Assembly: GCA_013329565.1 (NCBI GenBank)
Contig: DUJZ01000065.1
Span: 2,342 to 7,763 of the forward strand
Length of the DNA: 5,422 nt
Direction of reading: 5' to 3'
DNA from: Methanomassiliicoccales archaeon
GTDB lineage: Archaea > Thermoplasmatota > Thermoplasmata > Methanomassiliicoccales > UBA472
Position 1 is the first letter of the stretch; each line of letters opens with the position of its first letter. This document shows, one piece after another, positions 1 to 5,422 of the stretch. A program made the position numbers and the translations under genes. Below the pieces are notes generated by a model. It saw only the letters and a list, made by a program, of their open reading frames with translations. It did not search any database and was not told the origin of the DNA.

Positions 1-1095
1 TTCCTGGCCAAAAAGAAGGAGGACGAGGTCAAGGTCGACCCGGAGCTGGAGAGGCTGCAGAGGCAGCTGGACCAGCAGCTGAAGGGGATCGAGGCGACGG
101 AACGGGAGGCGGCCGTGCTGCAGGCGCAGGGCGACCTGCTCTACACCAGCTACGCTGACGTTTCGTTGACCCTGGAGAAGATGAAGGGACTGTCGCAGAA
201 CACCAGCTGGGAGAAGCTCAAGGAGCTGGGAACCAAGGTACCGCTGGTCACCTCGGTGGAACCGCGGAAGAAGAGCTTCGTCATGAAGCTGGGCGAGGAG
301 ATGGTCACCCTCGATTACACGGTCGGTATCGATGAGAACGCCAACCGGCTGTACTCCCAATCCAAGGAACTGCGGGAGAAGGCCGCCGGGGCCAAGGGAG
401 CGTTGGAGGAAACGAGGAAGGCCATGGCCAAGCGCGAAGCGAAAGGAGCCAAGGCCGCTCAGGAGGCCAAGGAGCGCATGGCACCGACCAAGCGCTTCTG
501 GTTCGAGACGTACAAGTGGTTCTTCACCTCCAACGGACGCCTGGTCCTGGGAGGGAGGGACGCCAAGTCCAACGACCAGGTGGTGAAGAAGCATCTGGGC
601 GATCGCGAACGGTACGCACACGCCGACTCCCACGGGGCGCCGTCCATCGTCCTGAAGGACGGGGCGGAAGCCACGGAGCAGGAGATGCGGGAGGTCTGCC
701 AGTTCGCCCTCTGCCACTCCAAGGCCTGGAACGCCGGGGCCGCCGAAGGAACGGCGTACTGGGTCCTTCCGGACCAGGTGTCCAAACGGCCGGAAGCGGG
801 GGAGTTCGCCCCGCGCGGGGCGTTCATCATCCGCGGGAAGCGCAATTACGAACATCATCTCCCACTGGAGATGGTCATCGCCGAGGTGCTGGTGGAGGGC
901 TCCCGGAAGATAACCTGCGCTCCCCGGGCGAGCGTGTCCTCTGAGAGGATGGTGGTGATCGTTCCCGGGAAGATGCCGCGGGGGAAGATCTCCGCGATGC
1001 TGGCCAAGGCGTTCGGCGTGCCGGAAGAGGAGATATCCCGCATAATACCGCCGGGAGACCTGGAGATCAGGGAGACCGTCGGTATGAACTTGTAA
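1..1095 (+). CDS. rqcH: RqcH, ribosome rescue NFACT/NEMF protein (5' partial)
   Basis: This is the C-terminal 364 residues of an NFACT/NEMF-family protein; the reading frame is open from base 1, so the gene begins upstream. The family binds the large ribosomal subunit carrying a stalled peptidyl-tRNA and, in bacteria and eukaryotes, adds C-terminal tails to the nascent chain. Visible order: a charged coiled coil (about residues 14-50 of the visible part) running into the typical 'GDLLYTSY' stretch, a middle segment with 'NANRLYSQSKELREK' (second coiled-coil arm), a short Ala/Lys/Glu-rich linker, then the NFACT-R (DUF814) domain from about residue 160. That domain has the hallmark KRFWFETYKWF (164-174), GGRDAKSND (about 184-192) and YAHADSHGAPS (205-215). 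The NFACT-N and HhH parts, roughly the first half of a 600-700 residue protein, lie outside the window. The GTG at 115 is an internal valine, not a start. The stop TAA is 9 bases from an opposing tRNA gene. Confidence 0.93.
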   Translation, partial: FLAKKKEDEVKVDPELERLQRQLDQQLKGIEATEREAAVLQAQGDLLYTSYADVSLTLEKMKGLSQNTSWEKLKELGTKVPLVTSVEPRKKSFVMKLGEEMVTLDYTVGIDENANRLYSQSKELREKAAGAKGALEETRKAMAKREAKGAKAAQEAKERMAPTKRFWFETYKWFFTSNGRLVLGGRDAKSNDQVVKKHLGDRERYAHADSHGAPSIVLKDGAEATEQEMREVCQFALCHSKAWNAGAAEGTAYWVLPDQVSKRPEAGEFAPRGAFIIRGKRNYEHHLPLEMVIAEVLVEGSRKITCAPRASVSSERMVVIVPGKMPRGKISAMLAKAFGVPEEEISRIIPPGDLEIRETVGMNL

Positions 1096-1104
1096 TGAGA
1101 AGAG

Positions 1105-1178
1105 CGCCCGGGCCGGAATTTGAATCCGGGTCTAGAGGTTCGCAGCCTCTTAGGATATCCAAGCTACCCCACCCGGGC
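1105..1178 (-). tRNA. tRNA-Arg (anticodon GCG)
   Basis: The minus strand folds into a complete cloverleaf. The acceptor stem pairs GCCCGGG (1178-1172) with CCCGGGC (1112-1106), all seven pairs. The D-arm has the GG of the D-loop followed by A20, a known arginine identity base. The anticodon stem AGAGG/CCTCT encloses the loop CTGCGAA, giving anticodon GCG, which reads CGC and by wobble CGT. The variable loop is short (AGAC). The T-stem CCGGA/TCCGG closes the loop TTCAAAT. The discriminator base is G (position 1105). No CCA is encoded: the next bases on this strand are CTC, so CCA must be added by the nucleotidyltransferase. There is no intron. The gene converges with rqcH, and no clear T-run terminator separates the two. 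Confidence 0.95.
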
Positions 1179-1202
1179 CTATTTTGTGGACAATATGCTC
1201 CA

Positions 1203-1211
1203 ATTACTAAA
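1203..1211 (-). promoter_or_regulatory. Possible box A (TATA) promoter of tRNA-Arg
   Basis: On the minus strand the stretch reads TTTAGTAAT, close to the archaeal box A consensus TTTATATA. Its centre lies about 28 bp upstream of the first tRNA base at 1178, which fits a transcription start at or just before the mature 5' end. A second AT-rich stretch (ATATTG, about 1191-1197) is too close to the tRNA to place the start sensibly. Confidence 0.4.
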
Positions 1212-1330
1212 GCGTTGTTACTCCCCGGGCTGGACGGAAGGATGAAAAGGCGGAAAGCCAGACGTTCGGTTCGGGCGATGATGACTTGAAGAAACGATAA
1301 CGGTATAGAAGATCAAGAAGATGTTACGGC

Positions 1331-1353
1331 GGTCGCGCCAAGAGGCGCGATCC
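1331..1353 (-). terminator. Hairpin just downstream of rps17e, possible 3'-end structure
   Basis: TCGCGCC (1333-1339) pairs perfectly with GGCGCGA (1344-1350) across an AAGA tetraloop; two further G-C pairs extend the stem if one T (1351) bulges. It starts 8 bases past the rps17e stop, and the minus strand after it becomes pyrimidine-rich (TCTTCTTGATCTTCT region, about 1304-1319). Archaeal termination depends more on U-rich tracts than on hairpins, so this could instead be a 3'-end stabiliser. The rest of the 1179-1361 gap holds only the tRNA promoter candidate and no supported gene. Confidence 0.45.
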
Positions 1354-1361
1354 TTGGGGTT

Positions 1362-1553
1362 TCAGAAGTCCTTGTTCTGCCAGTAGCGGCTGACGTAACC
1401 GGCGATGCGGTTCCTCATCATGATGGAGCTCACGTTGGTGAGCCTCTGGACCAGGATCTTGTTGTTCTCGAAGTCGGCGCTGAAAGCGCGGGGGTACTTC
1501 TCGACCAGTTCCACGGCCACTCTCTTAATGTAAGTTGGTCTGATGTTGCCCAT
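1362..1553 (-). CDS. rps17e: 30S ribosomal protein S17e
   Basis: A 63-residue protein matching the archaeal/eukaryotic S17e family over its whole length: it opens MGNIRPTYIKRVAVELVEKY, continues through 'FSADFENNK' and ends with 'NVSSIMMRNRIAGYVSRYW'. S17e is a small basic component of the 30S subunit with no bacterial counterpart. The ATG at 1553 is chosen because MGNIR is the family's normal N-terminus; the frame stays open further upstream, but that extension is the antisense shadow of thyX. The leader just before the ATG (ACCTGGGAAGATTGCT) has no convincing Shine-Dalgarno sequence. A TATA box at 1592-1599 would start transcription about 16 bases upstream, giving a very short leader. It lies 38 bases downstream of thyX on the same strand, so it may also be read from upstream transcripts. 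A hairpin follows the stop codon. Confidence 0.95.
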   Translation of the reverse strand: MGNIRPTYIKRVAVELVEKYPRAFSADFENNKILVQRLTNVSSIMMRNRIAGYVSRYWQNKDF

Positions 1554-1591
1554 AGCAATCTTCCCAGGTAAGTGCGGCCAAAGTATTGGAG

Positions 1592-1599
1592 TTATATAA
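1592..1599 (-). promoter_or_regulatory. Box A (TATA) promoter for rps17e, overlapping the thyX stop
   Basis: TTATATAA is a palindromic TATA element, preceded on the minus strand by ATT to give ATTTATATAA. Its centre is about 42 bp upstream of the rps17e ATG; with the archaeal spacing of about 26 bp, transcription would start near 1570. The last codons and TAA stop of thyX (1594-1592) form part of this box, so the promoter is embedded in the upstream coding sequence. Confidence 0.6.
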
Positions 1600-2266
1600 A
1601 TCTTAGCTCCGTGCGCGGCTTGCCACAGCTCAGCTTCCCTTCCGGGCACTTCCCCCGGAGGCAGGCAGGGCCAGCGTCCCTGAATATCGTCGGGGACGCT
1701 TTCCTTGCTTCCTTCAACATCAGCTCGGCGGCGGTGCGTATCTCCTGCTGCGCCCTGCGGCAGGTCCGCAAGGTGAAGAAGTGCCACAGCTCCCTGGCGT
1801 TCATGGTTACCACTATATTCGTCGTGCAGGCGTTCGGCAATACGTAACGAGCGTCCTCCACCGGGACGACGGTCGCCAGCTTCTGGTACGCCTCCCAGGC
1901 TTTCTCCATCGCCTCCTCGAACACCTTTTTCGCTTCCGGGTCGGATCGGACCGTTTCAGGAGTAACGTAATCCGGCTCCAGCAAGGATACGTACCTCTGG
2001 CTCTGCTGCGAGTAGCTGGCGATGCGGTGCCGGACCAGCTGGTGAGTTAGGGAGCGTGAAACGCCCTCCAGCGAGAAGGTGTACGAGGCGTGCTCGATGA
2101 CCGAGTGGTGACCCATGCCCACCACCTTGTCGATGAAGGTGCCGGCCTTGCCTTCCTCCACGTCCTCCAGTATCTCGCTCGCCGGGTCCGGCGAATAGCA
2201 GGAGCGGGCGGCCGCGGCACAAAGCCGCTCGGCGTCGTTGGTGTACGAAAGGAGAACTACCTTCAT
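1592..2266 (-). CDS. thyX: Flavin-dependent thymidylate synthase ThyX
   Basis: A 224-residue protein, the usual ThyX length. ThyX methylates dUMP to dTMP using a methylene-folate donor with FAD and NAD(P)H as reductant, in place of ThyA. The diagnostic motif RHRxxSxxxxSQRY is intact as RHRIASYSQQSQRY (79-92). Also visible are HHSVIEHA (53-60), which helps bind flavin, EDARYVLPNA (137-147) and LRTCRRAQQEIR (166-177), the substrate-binding arginine region. The tail has three cysteines (C202, C207, C214) in 'GPACLRGKCPEGKLSCGKP', a pattern seen in many ThyX proteins. The start is ATG at 2266; no Shine-Dalgarno sequence precedes it, and an inverted repeat directly abuts the start. It lies 37 bases downstream of the traB-like gene on the same strand, so co-transcription is likely. 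Its stop codon is inside the presumed rps17e promoter. Confidence 0.97.
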   Translation of the reverse strand: MKVVLLSYTNDAERLCAAAARSCYSPDPASEILEDVEEGKAGTFIDKVVGMGHHSVIEHASYTFSLEGVSRSLTHQLVRHRIASYSQQSQRYVSLLEPDYVTPETVRSDPEAKKVFEEAMEKAWEAYQKLATVVPVEDARYVLPNACTTNIVVTMNARELWHFFTLRTCRRAQQEIRTAAELMLKEARKASPTIFRDAGPACLRGKCPEGKLSCGKPRTELRFI

Positions 2267-2286
2267 CGGACGGGATATGCCATCCG
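2267..2286 (-). repeat. Inverted repeat abutting the thyX start codon
   Basis: CGGACGG (2267-2273) and CCATCCG (2280-2286) pair at six of seven positions around the 6-base spacer GATATG. The repeat ends at the base before the thyX ATG. It could be a hairpin in the leader that affects ribosome access, or an operator; the sequence alone cannot decide. Confidence 0.4.
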
Positions 2287-2303
2287 GGGAAAAAGGATTT
2301 CCC
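2287..2303 (-). terminator. Perfect 6-bp hairpin directly after the traB-family stop codon
   Basis: GGGAAA (2287-2292) and TTTCCC (2298-2303) pair perfectly around the 5-base spacer AAGGA. The hairpin starts at the base after the upstream gene's TGA. On the minus strand its distal half holds a run of five T, so it might attenuate read-through into thyX. Together with the neighbouring repeat (2267-2286) it fills the whole 37-base gap. Function is inferred only. Confidence 0.35.
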
Positions 2304-3005
2304 TCAGTTCCCGATGGTGAAGGAGAAGGAAGCCTCGGCGTTGTTGACCGGCCCTTCCAGGCGGAGGTCGCCCAGGTCCTTCAGGCGGTAGGCCACCAGG
2401 TCCTCCCTGGAAATTATCCGTCGTATCCCTTCCACGTGCCCGTCGCCGATGACCGCCAGCACGCTTCCGTAGAGACCCTCGGCCTTCAGGATGTTCCGGG
2501 CCATGTGCTCATTGCGCTCGTCTATCAGAACCCGCTTAACGGTGGGGAAGCTCTTGCCCAGGGTGTCCATGTATCTCTCCTCGTTCTCCTGGAACTGCTT
2601 CAGTTCCTTCTCCACCCGCTTCCGGGTCATGAACAGGCCGCCGAAGGACGACAGCAGCATTCCCACCCTCTCCTTCAACGGCATCTGCTTTATCAGGGAA
2701 TTGAAGAGGCGGCCGGCGTCCATGTCGATGAACAGCACCTGCGCTCCCCGAGCTTTGGCGGCATCCACCGCGGCCAGCATCTCCGCTCCGACCTCCCCGC
2801 CGAACTGATCCGCTAGTCGCCGTTGCATGACCGCCAGAAGACGATAGGGGATAGGCACCTTGCCGCGCGGCGATCCCTCCTGCAGCGCCCGGTACCGCCC
2901 GGGGTCCAGCTCTATGCCGACCGCGCCCGGGGCGTAATGCTCGACCAGGGAGCCTATCGGCTTTGACACGTCGATAACGTGAGCGACACCGACAAGCACT
3001 ATCAT
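2304..3005 (-). CDS. TraB/PrgY (TIKI-like) domain protein, short soluble form
   Basis: A 233-residue protein of the TraB/PrgY family, which includes the enterococcal pheromone-shutdown proteins and, more distantly, the TIKI metalloproteases. The family signatures are visible: first GxxH motif GVAH (6-9), IELDPGRYRAL with conserved Glu32 (31-41), ERN (163-165) followed by HMA, and second GxxH motif GDGHVEGI (187-194). The two histidines, Glu32 and Arg164 are the expected active or metal-site residues. A charged helical stretch (about 127-150, many Glu/Lys/Arg) is probably alpha-helical. I see no signal peptide and no hydrophobic membrane segment, whereas many archaeal and bacterial TraB proteins are longer with C-terminal membrane helices, so this one is probably cytosolic. 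Substrate unknown. The ATG at 3005 lies about 27 bp from a TATA element, so the transcript may be almost leaderless. It is followed by thyX 37 bases on. Confidence 0.85.
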   Translation of the reverse strand: MIVLVGVAHVIDVSKPIGSLVEHYAPGAVGIELDPGRYRALQEGSPRGKVPIPYRLLAVMQRRLADQFGGEVGAEMLAAVDAAKARGAQVLFIDMDAGRLFNSLIKQMPLKERVGMLLSSFGGLFMTRKRVEKELKQFQENEERYMDTLGKSFPTVKRVLIDERNEHMARNILKAEGLYGSVLAVIGDGHVEGIRRIISREDLVAYRLKDLGDLRLEGPVNNAEASFSFTIGN

Positions 3006-3027
3006 GTGCTGGTCATTGCAGCAACTT

Positions 3028-3036
3028 TCTTATAAT
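3028..3036. promoter_or_regulatory. Single palindromic TATA element shared by divergent traB-like and HAD genes
   Basis: TTATAA at 3030-3035 is self-complementary, so it can act as box A in both directions. Its centre is about 25 bp from the GTG start of the plus-strand HAD gene (3058) and about 27 bp from the ATG of the minus-strand traB-like gene (3005). Archaeal transcription starts about 24-27 bp from the box A centre, so both transcripts would begin at or within a base or two of their start codons. No other good TATA box lies in the 52-base gap. Confidence 0.55.
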
Positions 3037-3057
3037 GATTGCCTCCTGGCCTTGACC

Positions 3058-3714
3058 GTGAGAGAGAACGGGCGAAAGTTCGATCTGGTGGCCTTCGACA
3101 TGGACGGCGTGCTGGTCGACTATCTTTCTTCCTGGACCTGGGTGCACGACCGGTTCGGGGTGAGCAACGAGGAGTCGGTCATATCCTTCATGGACGGGGA
3201 GATCGACGACCTGGAGGTCATGCGCCGGGACATCGCGCTTTGGCTCAAGCACCGCCCCGGGCTGGGCCTGGCGGACGTGGAGAGGGAGCTGGCCAGGCTC
3301 CCGATTAATCCTGGGATCGCCGAGACCGTTCAAGCCCTGCATGAGAGGGGGACCAGGACGGTGATCATAAGCGGCGGGCTGGACCTGATCGCCGGAAAGC
3401 TGGCCAGGGAGTACAACTTCGACGCTCAGTGGTCGAACGGACTCGAGGCGGATGTCCATGGGAGACTGACTGGAGAGGGCGTCCTCAGGGTTGAGCTGTG
3501 CAATAAACGGAAAGCTCTGCAGGAGGCGCAGGACCTCTTCGGAACAGCTCCGGAAAGAACGGCGGCCATAGGCAACAGTTCCATTGACGTCTCCATGTTC
3601 CAGGCCTCCTCCTTGGGAATTGCTTTCAATCCCATTGACGAGGAAGTCGTGCGAGGCGCGCATCACGTCATAAGGGACGCCAGCCTGAGCGCCGTGCTTC
3701 CCTTGCTATTGTGA
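3058..3714 (+). CDS. HAD-superfamily phosphatase-like protein (SerB-like, HAD-IB)
   Basis: A 218-residue haloacid dehalogenase-fold protein resembling phosphoserine phosphatase. Motif I is FDMDGVLVD with nucleophile Asp14 and acid Asp16; a helical cap follows (about 21-80); motif II is IISGG with Ser105; motif III is probably Lys152 in NKRKAL; motif IV is [11 protein letters not shown] (171-181). In typical members motif IV reads GDxxxD, and its first Asp binds magnesium; here it is Asn173, with Asp177 kept. The enzyme may therefore be altered in metal use or activity, and I do not assign SerB. I chose GTG 3058 as start because motif I then sits near residue 14 as usual, and a TATA element lies about 25 bp upstream (leaderless start). 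An ATG at 3004 would add 18 residues but overlap the divergent gene's start. The 3' end overlaps pcm by 9 bases, tail to tail. Confidence 0.85.
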   Translation: MRENGRKFDLVAFDMDGVLVDYLSSWTWVHDRFGVSNEESVISFMDGEIDDLEVMRRDIALWLKHRPGLGLADVERELARLPINPGIAETVQALHERGTRTVIISGGLDLIAGKLAREYNFDAQWSNGLEADVHGRLTGEGVLRVELCNKRKALQEAQDLFGTAPERTAAIGNSSIDVSMFQASSLGIAFNPIDEEVVRGAHHVIRDASLSAVLPLLL

Positions 3715-4359
3715 CGGGTGACCCTTTTCACCGATCAGCGGGACGAAGACCACTGAACCGAGGTCCTCGGTCATTATGCGTCCGCTTTGCTTCCTAACCC
3801 TTAGCAAGGACTGGTAATCCAATCCGCCCACCGGTATCACCATTGTTCCGCCCTCCCTAAGCTGCTCCGCCAGGGGTCCAGGCACTCGGGGCGCGCCGCA
3901 AGTGACGCTTATACGGTCGTAGGGCGCCTGCTCCGGATGACCGAGGGAACCGTCCCCGACCACCACCTGGACGTTGGCGTACCCGGCTTCCAGCAGGATC
4001 TTGGTCGCTTTCTCGGCCAGGGATGGATGCCGCTCCATGGTGATGATCTTGCCTTGGGGACCGACCAGTTCGGCCATCACCGCGGCGTTGTAGCCGGAGC
4101 CGGCACCGATCTCCAGGACCTTCTGCCCATCGCGAAGATCGAGCGCTTCGGCCATCATCGCCACCATGTGCGGGGCGGATATCGTCTGCCCATCGCCTAT
4201 GGGCAGAGGTGAATCGCGATAGGCCTGTGAACGGGCGCTCTCCGGCAGAAAGAGATGGCGGGGGACCTTGAGCAGGGCCTCTTCTACCCTTTCAGAGAAC
4301 ACCAGGCCGCGGCCACGCAGCCCGGCGACCATTTGCCTCCTTTCGTCCATGTTCCTCAC
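3706..4359 (-). CDS. pcm: Protein-L-isoaspartate O-methyltransferase
   Basis: A 217-residue repair enzyme that uses S-adenosylmethionine to methylate isoaspartyl residues formed in ageing proteins, allowing their return to aspartate. Family features: VPRHLFLPE (32-40), [15 protein letters not shown] (53-67) with the Ser/Thr substrate-site region, SAM-binding motif [11 protein letters not shown] (81-90), acidic residue Glu109 after the second strand, VVVGDGSLG (132-140), [12 protein letters not shown] (146-157) and the closing [12 protein letters not shown] (199-210). 'VTCGAP' replaces the more usual 'VTAAAP', a mild change. The proposed GTG start (4359) overlaps the upstream gene's stop as GTGA, implying translational coupling. 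Alternatives are ATG 4350 and ATG 4332; the latter follows AGGAGG by only 3 bases and would cut into the expected N-terminal helix. It is the last gene of a three-gene operon with a zinc-ribbon protein and an MBL hydrolase. Confidence 0.95.
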   Translation of the reverse strand: MRNMDERRQMVAGLRGRGLVFSERVEEALLKVPRHLFLPESARSQAYRDSPLPIGDGQTISAPHMVAMMAEALDLRDGQKVLEIGAGSGYNAAVMAELVGPQGKIITMERHPSLAEKATKILLEAGYANVQVVVGDGSLGHPEQAPYDRISVTCGAPRVPGPLAEQLREGGTMVIPVGGLDYQSLLRVRKQSGRIMTEDLGSVVFVPLIGEKGHPSQ

Positions 4360-4955
4360 GAATAAGTGGTGCGGGCCTTCCTGGCGTATAACCTCACGAT
4401 GTCCCTGGCCAGCACGGAACCGCGGCGGGCCATGCCATCGGTGGTCTTTATCTGGGTGATGACCACGTTATGCCTCCCGACGGTCATCAGGTCACCGATG
4501 AAGAACTCCTCCTCCGGAAGGACCACTATCTCCGCCGGTATGGTCTTGTGCACGTCGTTGATGGATATTTTTACGTGCACCTGGTCGAAGCGCTTGGCCC
4601 AGATGGCCGTGATGTCCTTCGCCAAGGCCTTCGTCACCCGGCCGTTGCCCTTCTCGAGGGAGCTGACGATTATGGGAAGGTCGTCCAGGAGGAGCTCGTC
4701 CTCTACGCGTATCTCTTCGTCCTCGGGGATCTCCATCTTCGCCTTTCTGGACTCGCCCTGATCGCTGATTATGACCGGGACCAGCACGGTCTTGGTCTCC
4801 CTGACCACGGCGGTGTGCACCCGGCCGCACTCCTGACAGCGCAGTGTGCCCTCCAGAGTGTTCCCGTCCTTGCCTAGCCTCCCTTTCAGCACCTCGTGCA
4901 GGGTCTCCTCGCCGCAGTCCGGGCATTCCACCTGTATCGCGTTCGGTACGTTCAT
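4356..4955 (-). CDS. HVO_0476-family archaeal zinc-ribbon protein
   Basis: A 199-residue protein with an N-terminal zinc ribbon, CPDC (11-14) and CQEC (40-43), four cysteines placed to bind one zinc. The rest is a mixed alpha/beta region with an acidic stretch ([17 protein letters not shown], 76-92) and a conserved-looking end, '[20 protein letters not shown]' followed by '[15 protein letters not shown]'. It resembles the uncharacterised archaeal HVO_0476 zinc-finger family; that assignment is from memory of family style. A nucleic-acid or ribosome-related role is plausible for such ribbons but unproven. The start ATG 4955 overlaps the upstream MBL stop (ATGA) and has a good Shine-Dalgarno sequence 8 bases upstream; starts further upstream would lack the family N-terminus. 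Its stop overlaps the pcm start (GTGA), so it is probably made in step with Pcm. Confidence 0.82.
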   Translation of the reverse strand: MNVPNAIQVECPDCGEETLHEVLKGRLGKDGNTLEGTLRCQECGRVHTAVVRETKTVLVPVIISDQGESRKAKMEIPEDEEIRVEDELLLDDLPIIVSSLEKGNGRVTKALAKDITAIWAKRFDQVHVKISINDVHKTIPAEIVVLPEEEFFIGDLMTVGRHNVVITQIKTTDGMARRGSVLARDIVRLYARKARTTYS

Positions 4956-5422
4956 TCGCCTCGCCTCCCTTTTCCTTTGTACGGAGCCGTGCGGAAGGCC
5001 GGCCCGTGGCCCGGCACGACCACGTCGGCCGCGTCCACCAGCATTTCCATGGATTCCATGGCCTTCCGCCGGTCGTAATGATGCCCCGGGGGCACCCATT
5101 TCCGGGCGTTGTCCTCGGTCGGTATGGCGTCGCCCGCTATCGCGTACGTCTCATCGGCCTCGACCATCACGCTGATGCTTCCCGGGGTGTGCCCGGGGGT
5201 GTGCACCAGCCGTACGCCCTCCCATATCTCGATATCGTTCTCGAAGGTCATCTCTCCGCCTTCCGCGCGGTGCGCTATCACCTTGGCATCAGGGAACATT
5301 CCGAGGTTCCCTTCGTGGTCGCCGTGCGCATGGGTGAGAACGATCAGCTCGATGTCCAATGGACCAAGTCCTCGGGACCGCAGGGCTTCGGTCAACATCT
5401 GGCGATTCTGAGGTCCACTGGT
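4952..5422 (-). CDS. MBL-fold metallo-hydrolase (5' partial)
   Basis: The C-terminal 156 residues of a metallo-beta-lactamase-fold hydrolase; the frame is open to the window edge, so the N-terminus lies beyond 5422 (the ATG at 5398 is internal). The two-metal site is well preserved: THAHGDHEGN supplies His31, His33, Asp35 and His36 (numbered from the first visible residue), HTPGHTPGS supplies His78, AGDAI supplies bridging Asp98, and PGHGP supplies His139. 'TSGPQNRQ' at the visible start fits the strand just after the usual 'DTG/DTS' turn, so only the first few dozen residues are missing. The ligand set HxHxDH is the zinc hydrolase type seen in glyoxalase II-like and related enzymes; the substrate cannot be told. 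It ends in a basic tail (KGKGRRGE) and overlaps the zinc-ribbon gene by 4 bases, placing it upstream in the same operon. Confidence 0.92.
   Translation of the reverse strand, partial: TSGPQNRQMLTEALRSRGLGPLDIELIVLTHAHGDHEGNLGMFPDAKVIAHRAEGGEMTFENDIEIWEGVRLVHTPGHTPGSISVMVEADETYAIAGDAIPTEDNARKWVPPGHHYDRRKAMESMEMLVDAADVVVPGHGPAFRTAPYKGKGRRGE
4964..4969 (-). promoter_or_regulatory. Shine-Dalgarno site of the zinc-ribbon gene
   Basis: GGGAGG on the minus strand, 8 bases before the ATG at 4955, fixes that start. It lies inside the last codons of the upstream MBL gene and encodes part of its GKGRRGE tail. It is the clearest ribosome-binding site in the window. Confidence 0.75.

Noticed and set aside
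1095..1289. 64-residue plus-strand reading frame starting on the rqcH stop codon
   Set aside because: It runs antisense through the entire tRNA-Arg and has no recognisable protein features, so it is a chance open frame.
1278..1361. Possible C/D box guide RNA, because ATGATGA (1278-1284) matches a C box
   Set aside because: No CTGA D box follows within the gap and no flanking stem is visible.
1554..1787. Upstream in-frame extension of rps17e to 141 residues
   Set aside because: The extension lies within thyX in another frame, and S17e proteins normally begin at MGNIR.
3004..3057. ATG 3004 as start of the HAD gene
   Set aside because: It would overlap the traB-like start codon, precede the presumed TATA box and add residues not expected before motif I.
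3013..3666. 217-residue minus-strand frame opposite the HAD gene
   Set aside because: Its sequence shows no family motifs and it mirrors a well-supported HAD gene; GC-rich codon bias explains long antisense frames here.
1..5422. Mobile elements, CRISPR arrays, toxin-antitoxin pairs or defence genes
   Set aside because: No direct repeat arrays, transposase motifs, integrase motifs or known defence domains were seen; all supported genes are core-type.

Overview
This window looks like ordinary core chromosome from a GC-rich archaeon (bases are mostly G+C by eye). Archaeal markers are direct: a ribosomal protein S17e gene (absent from bacteria), an HVO_0476-type archaeal zinc-ribbon protein, TATA-box (box A) promoters about 26 bp from probable starts, and a tRNA without an encoded CCA. 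Gene content and compactness suggest a thermoplasmatote, perhaps near Methanomassiliicoccales, but that lineage call is inference from protein style and is not proven by the window.

Layout. 1-1095 (+) is the 3' part of rqcH, a ribosome-rescue NFACT/NEMF protein. It runs into a tRNA-Arg(GCG) gene on the opposite strand (1105-1178, -). A 183-base gap follows with a possible tRNA promoter and a hairpin that may end the S17e transcript. Then come three minus-strand genes: a TraB-family protein (2304-3005), thyX (1592-2266) and rps17e (1362-1553). The gap between traB and thyX is 37 bases and is exactly filled by two inverted repeats. rps17e appears to have its own TATA box, which lies on the thyX stop codon. 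A HAD-family phosphatase-like gene (3058-3714, +) diverges from traB across a very short gap with one palindromic TATA element, placed to serve both as near-leaderless genes. The HAD gene ends overlapping the end of pcm by 9 bases. The last block is a minus-strand operon, MBL-fold hydrolase (partial, 4952-5422) -> zinc-ribbon protein (4356-4955) -> pcm (3706-4359), joined by 4-base start/stop overlaps (ATGA and GTGA).

How the genes fit together. Most are housekeeping: translation (S17e, tRNA-Arg), rescue of stalled ribosomes (RqcH), repair of aged proteins (Pcm) and dTMP synthesis (ThyX). The TraB, zinc-ribbon, HAD and MBL proteins have recognisable folds but unknown substrates. I found no mobile element, CRISPR array, prophage or defence system. 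The points of interest are regulatory architecture (shared TATA box, TATA on a stop codon, paired inverted repeats) and an Asp-to-Asn change in the HAD metal-binding motif.
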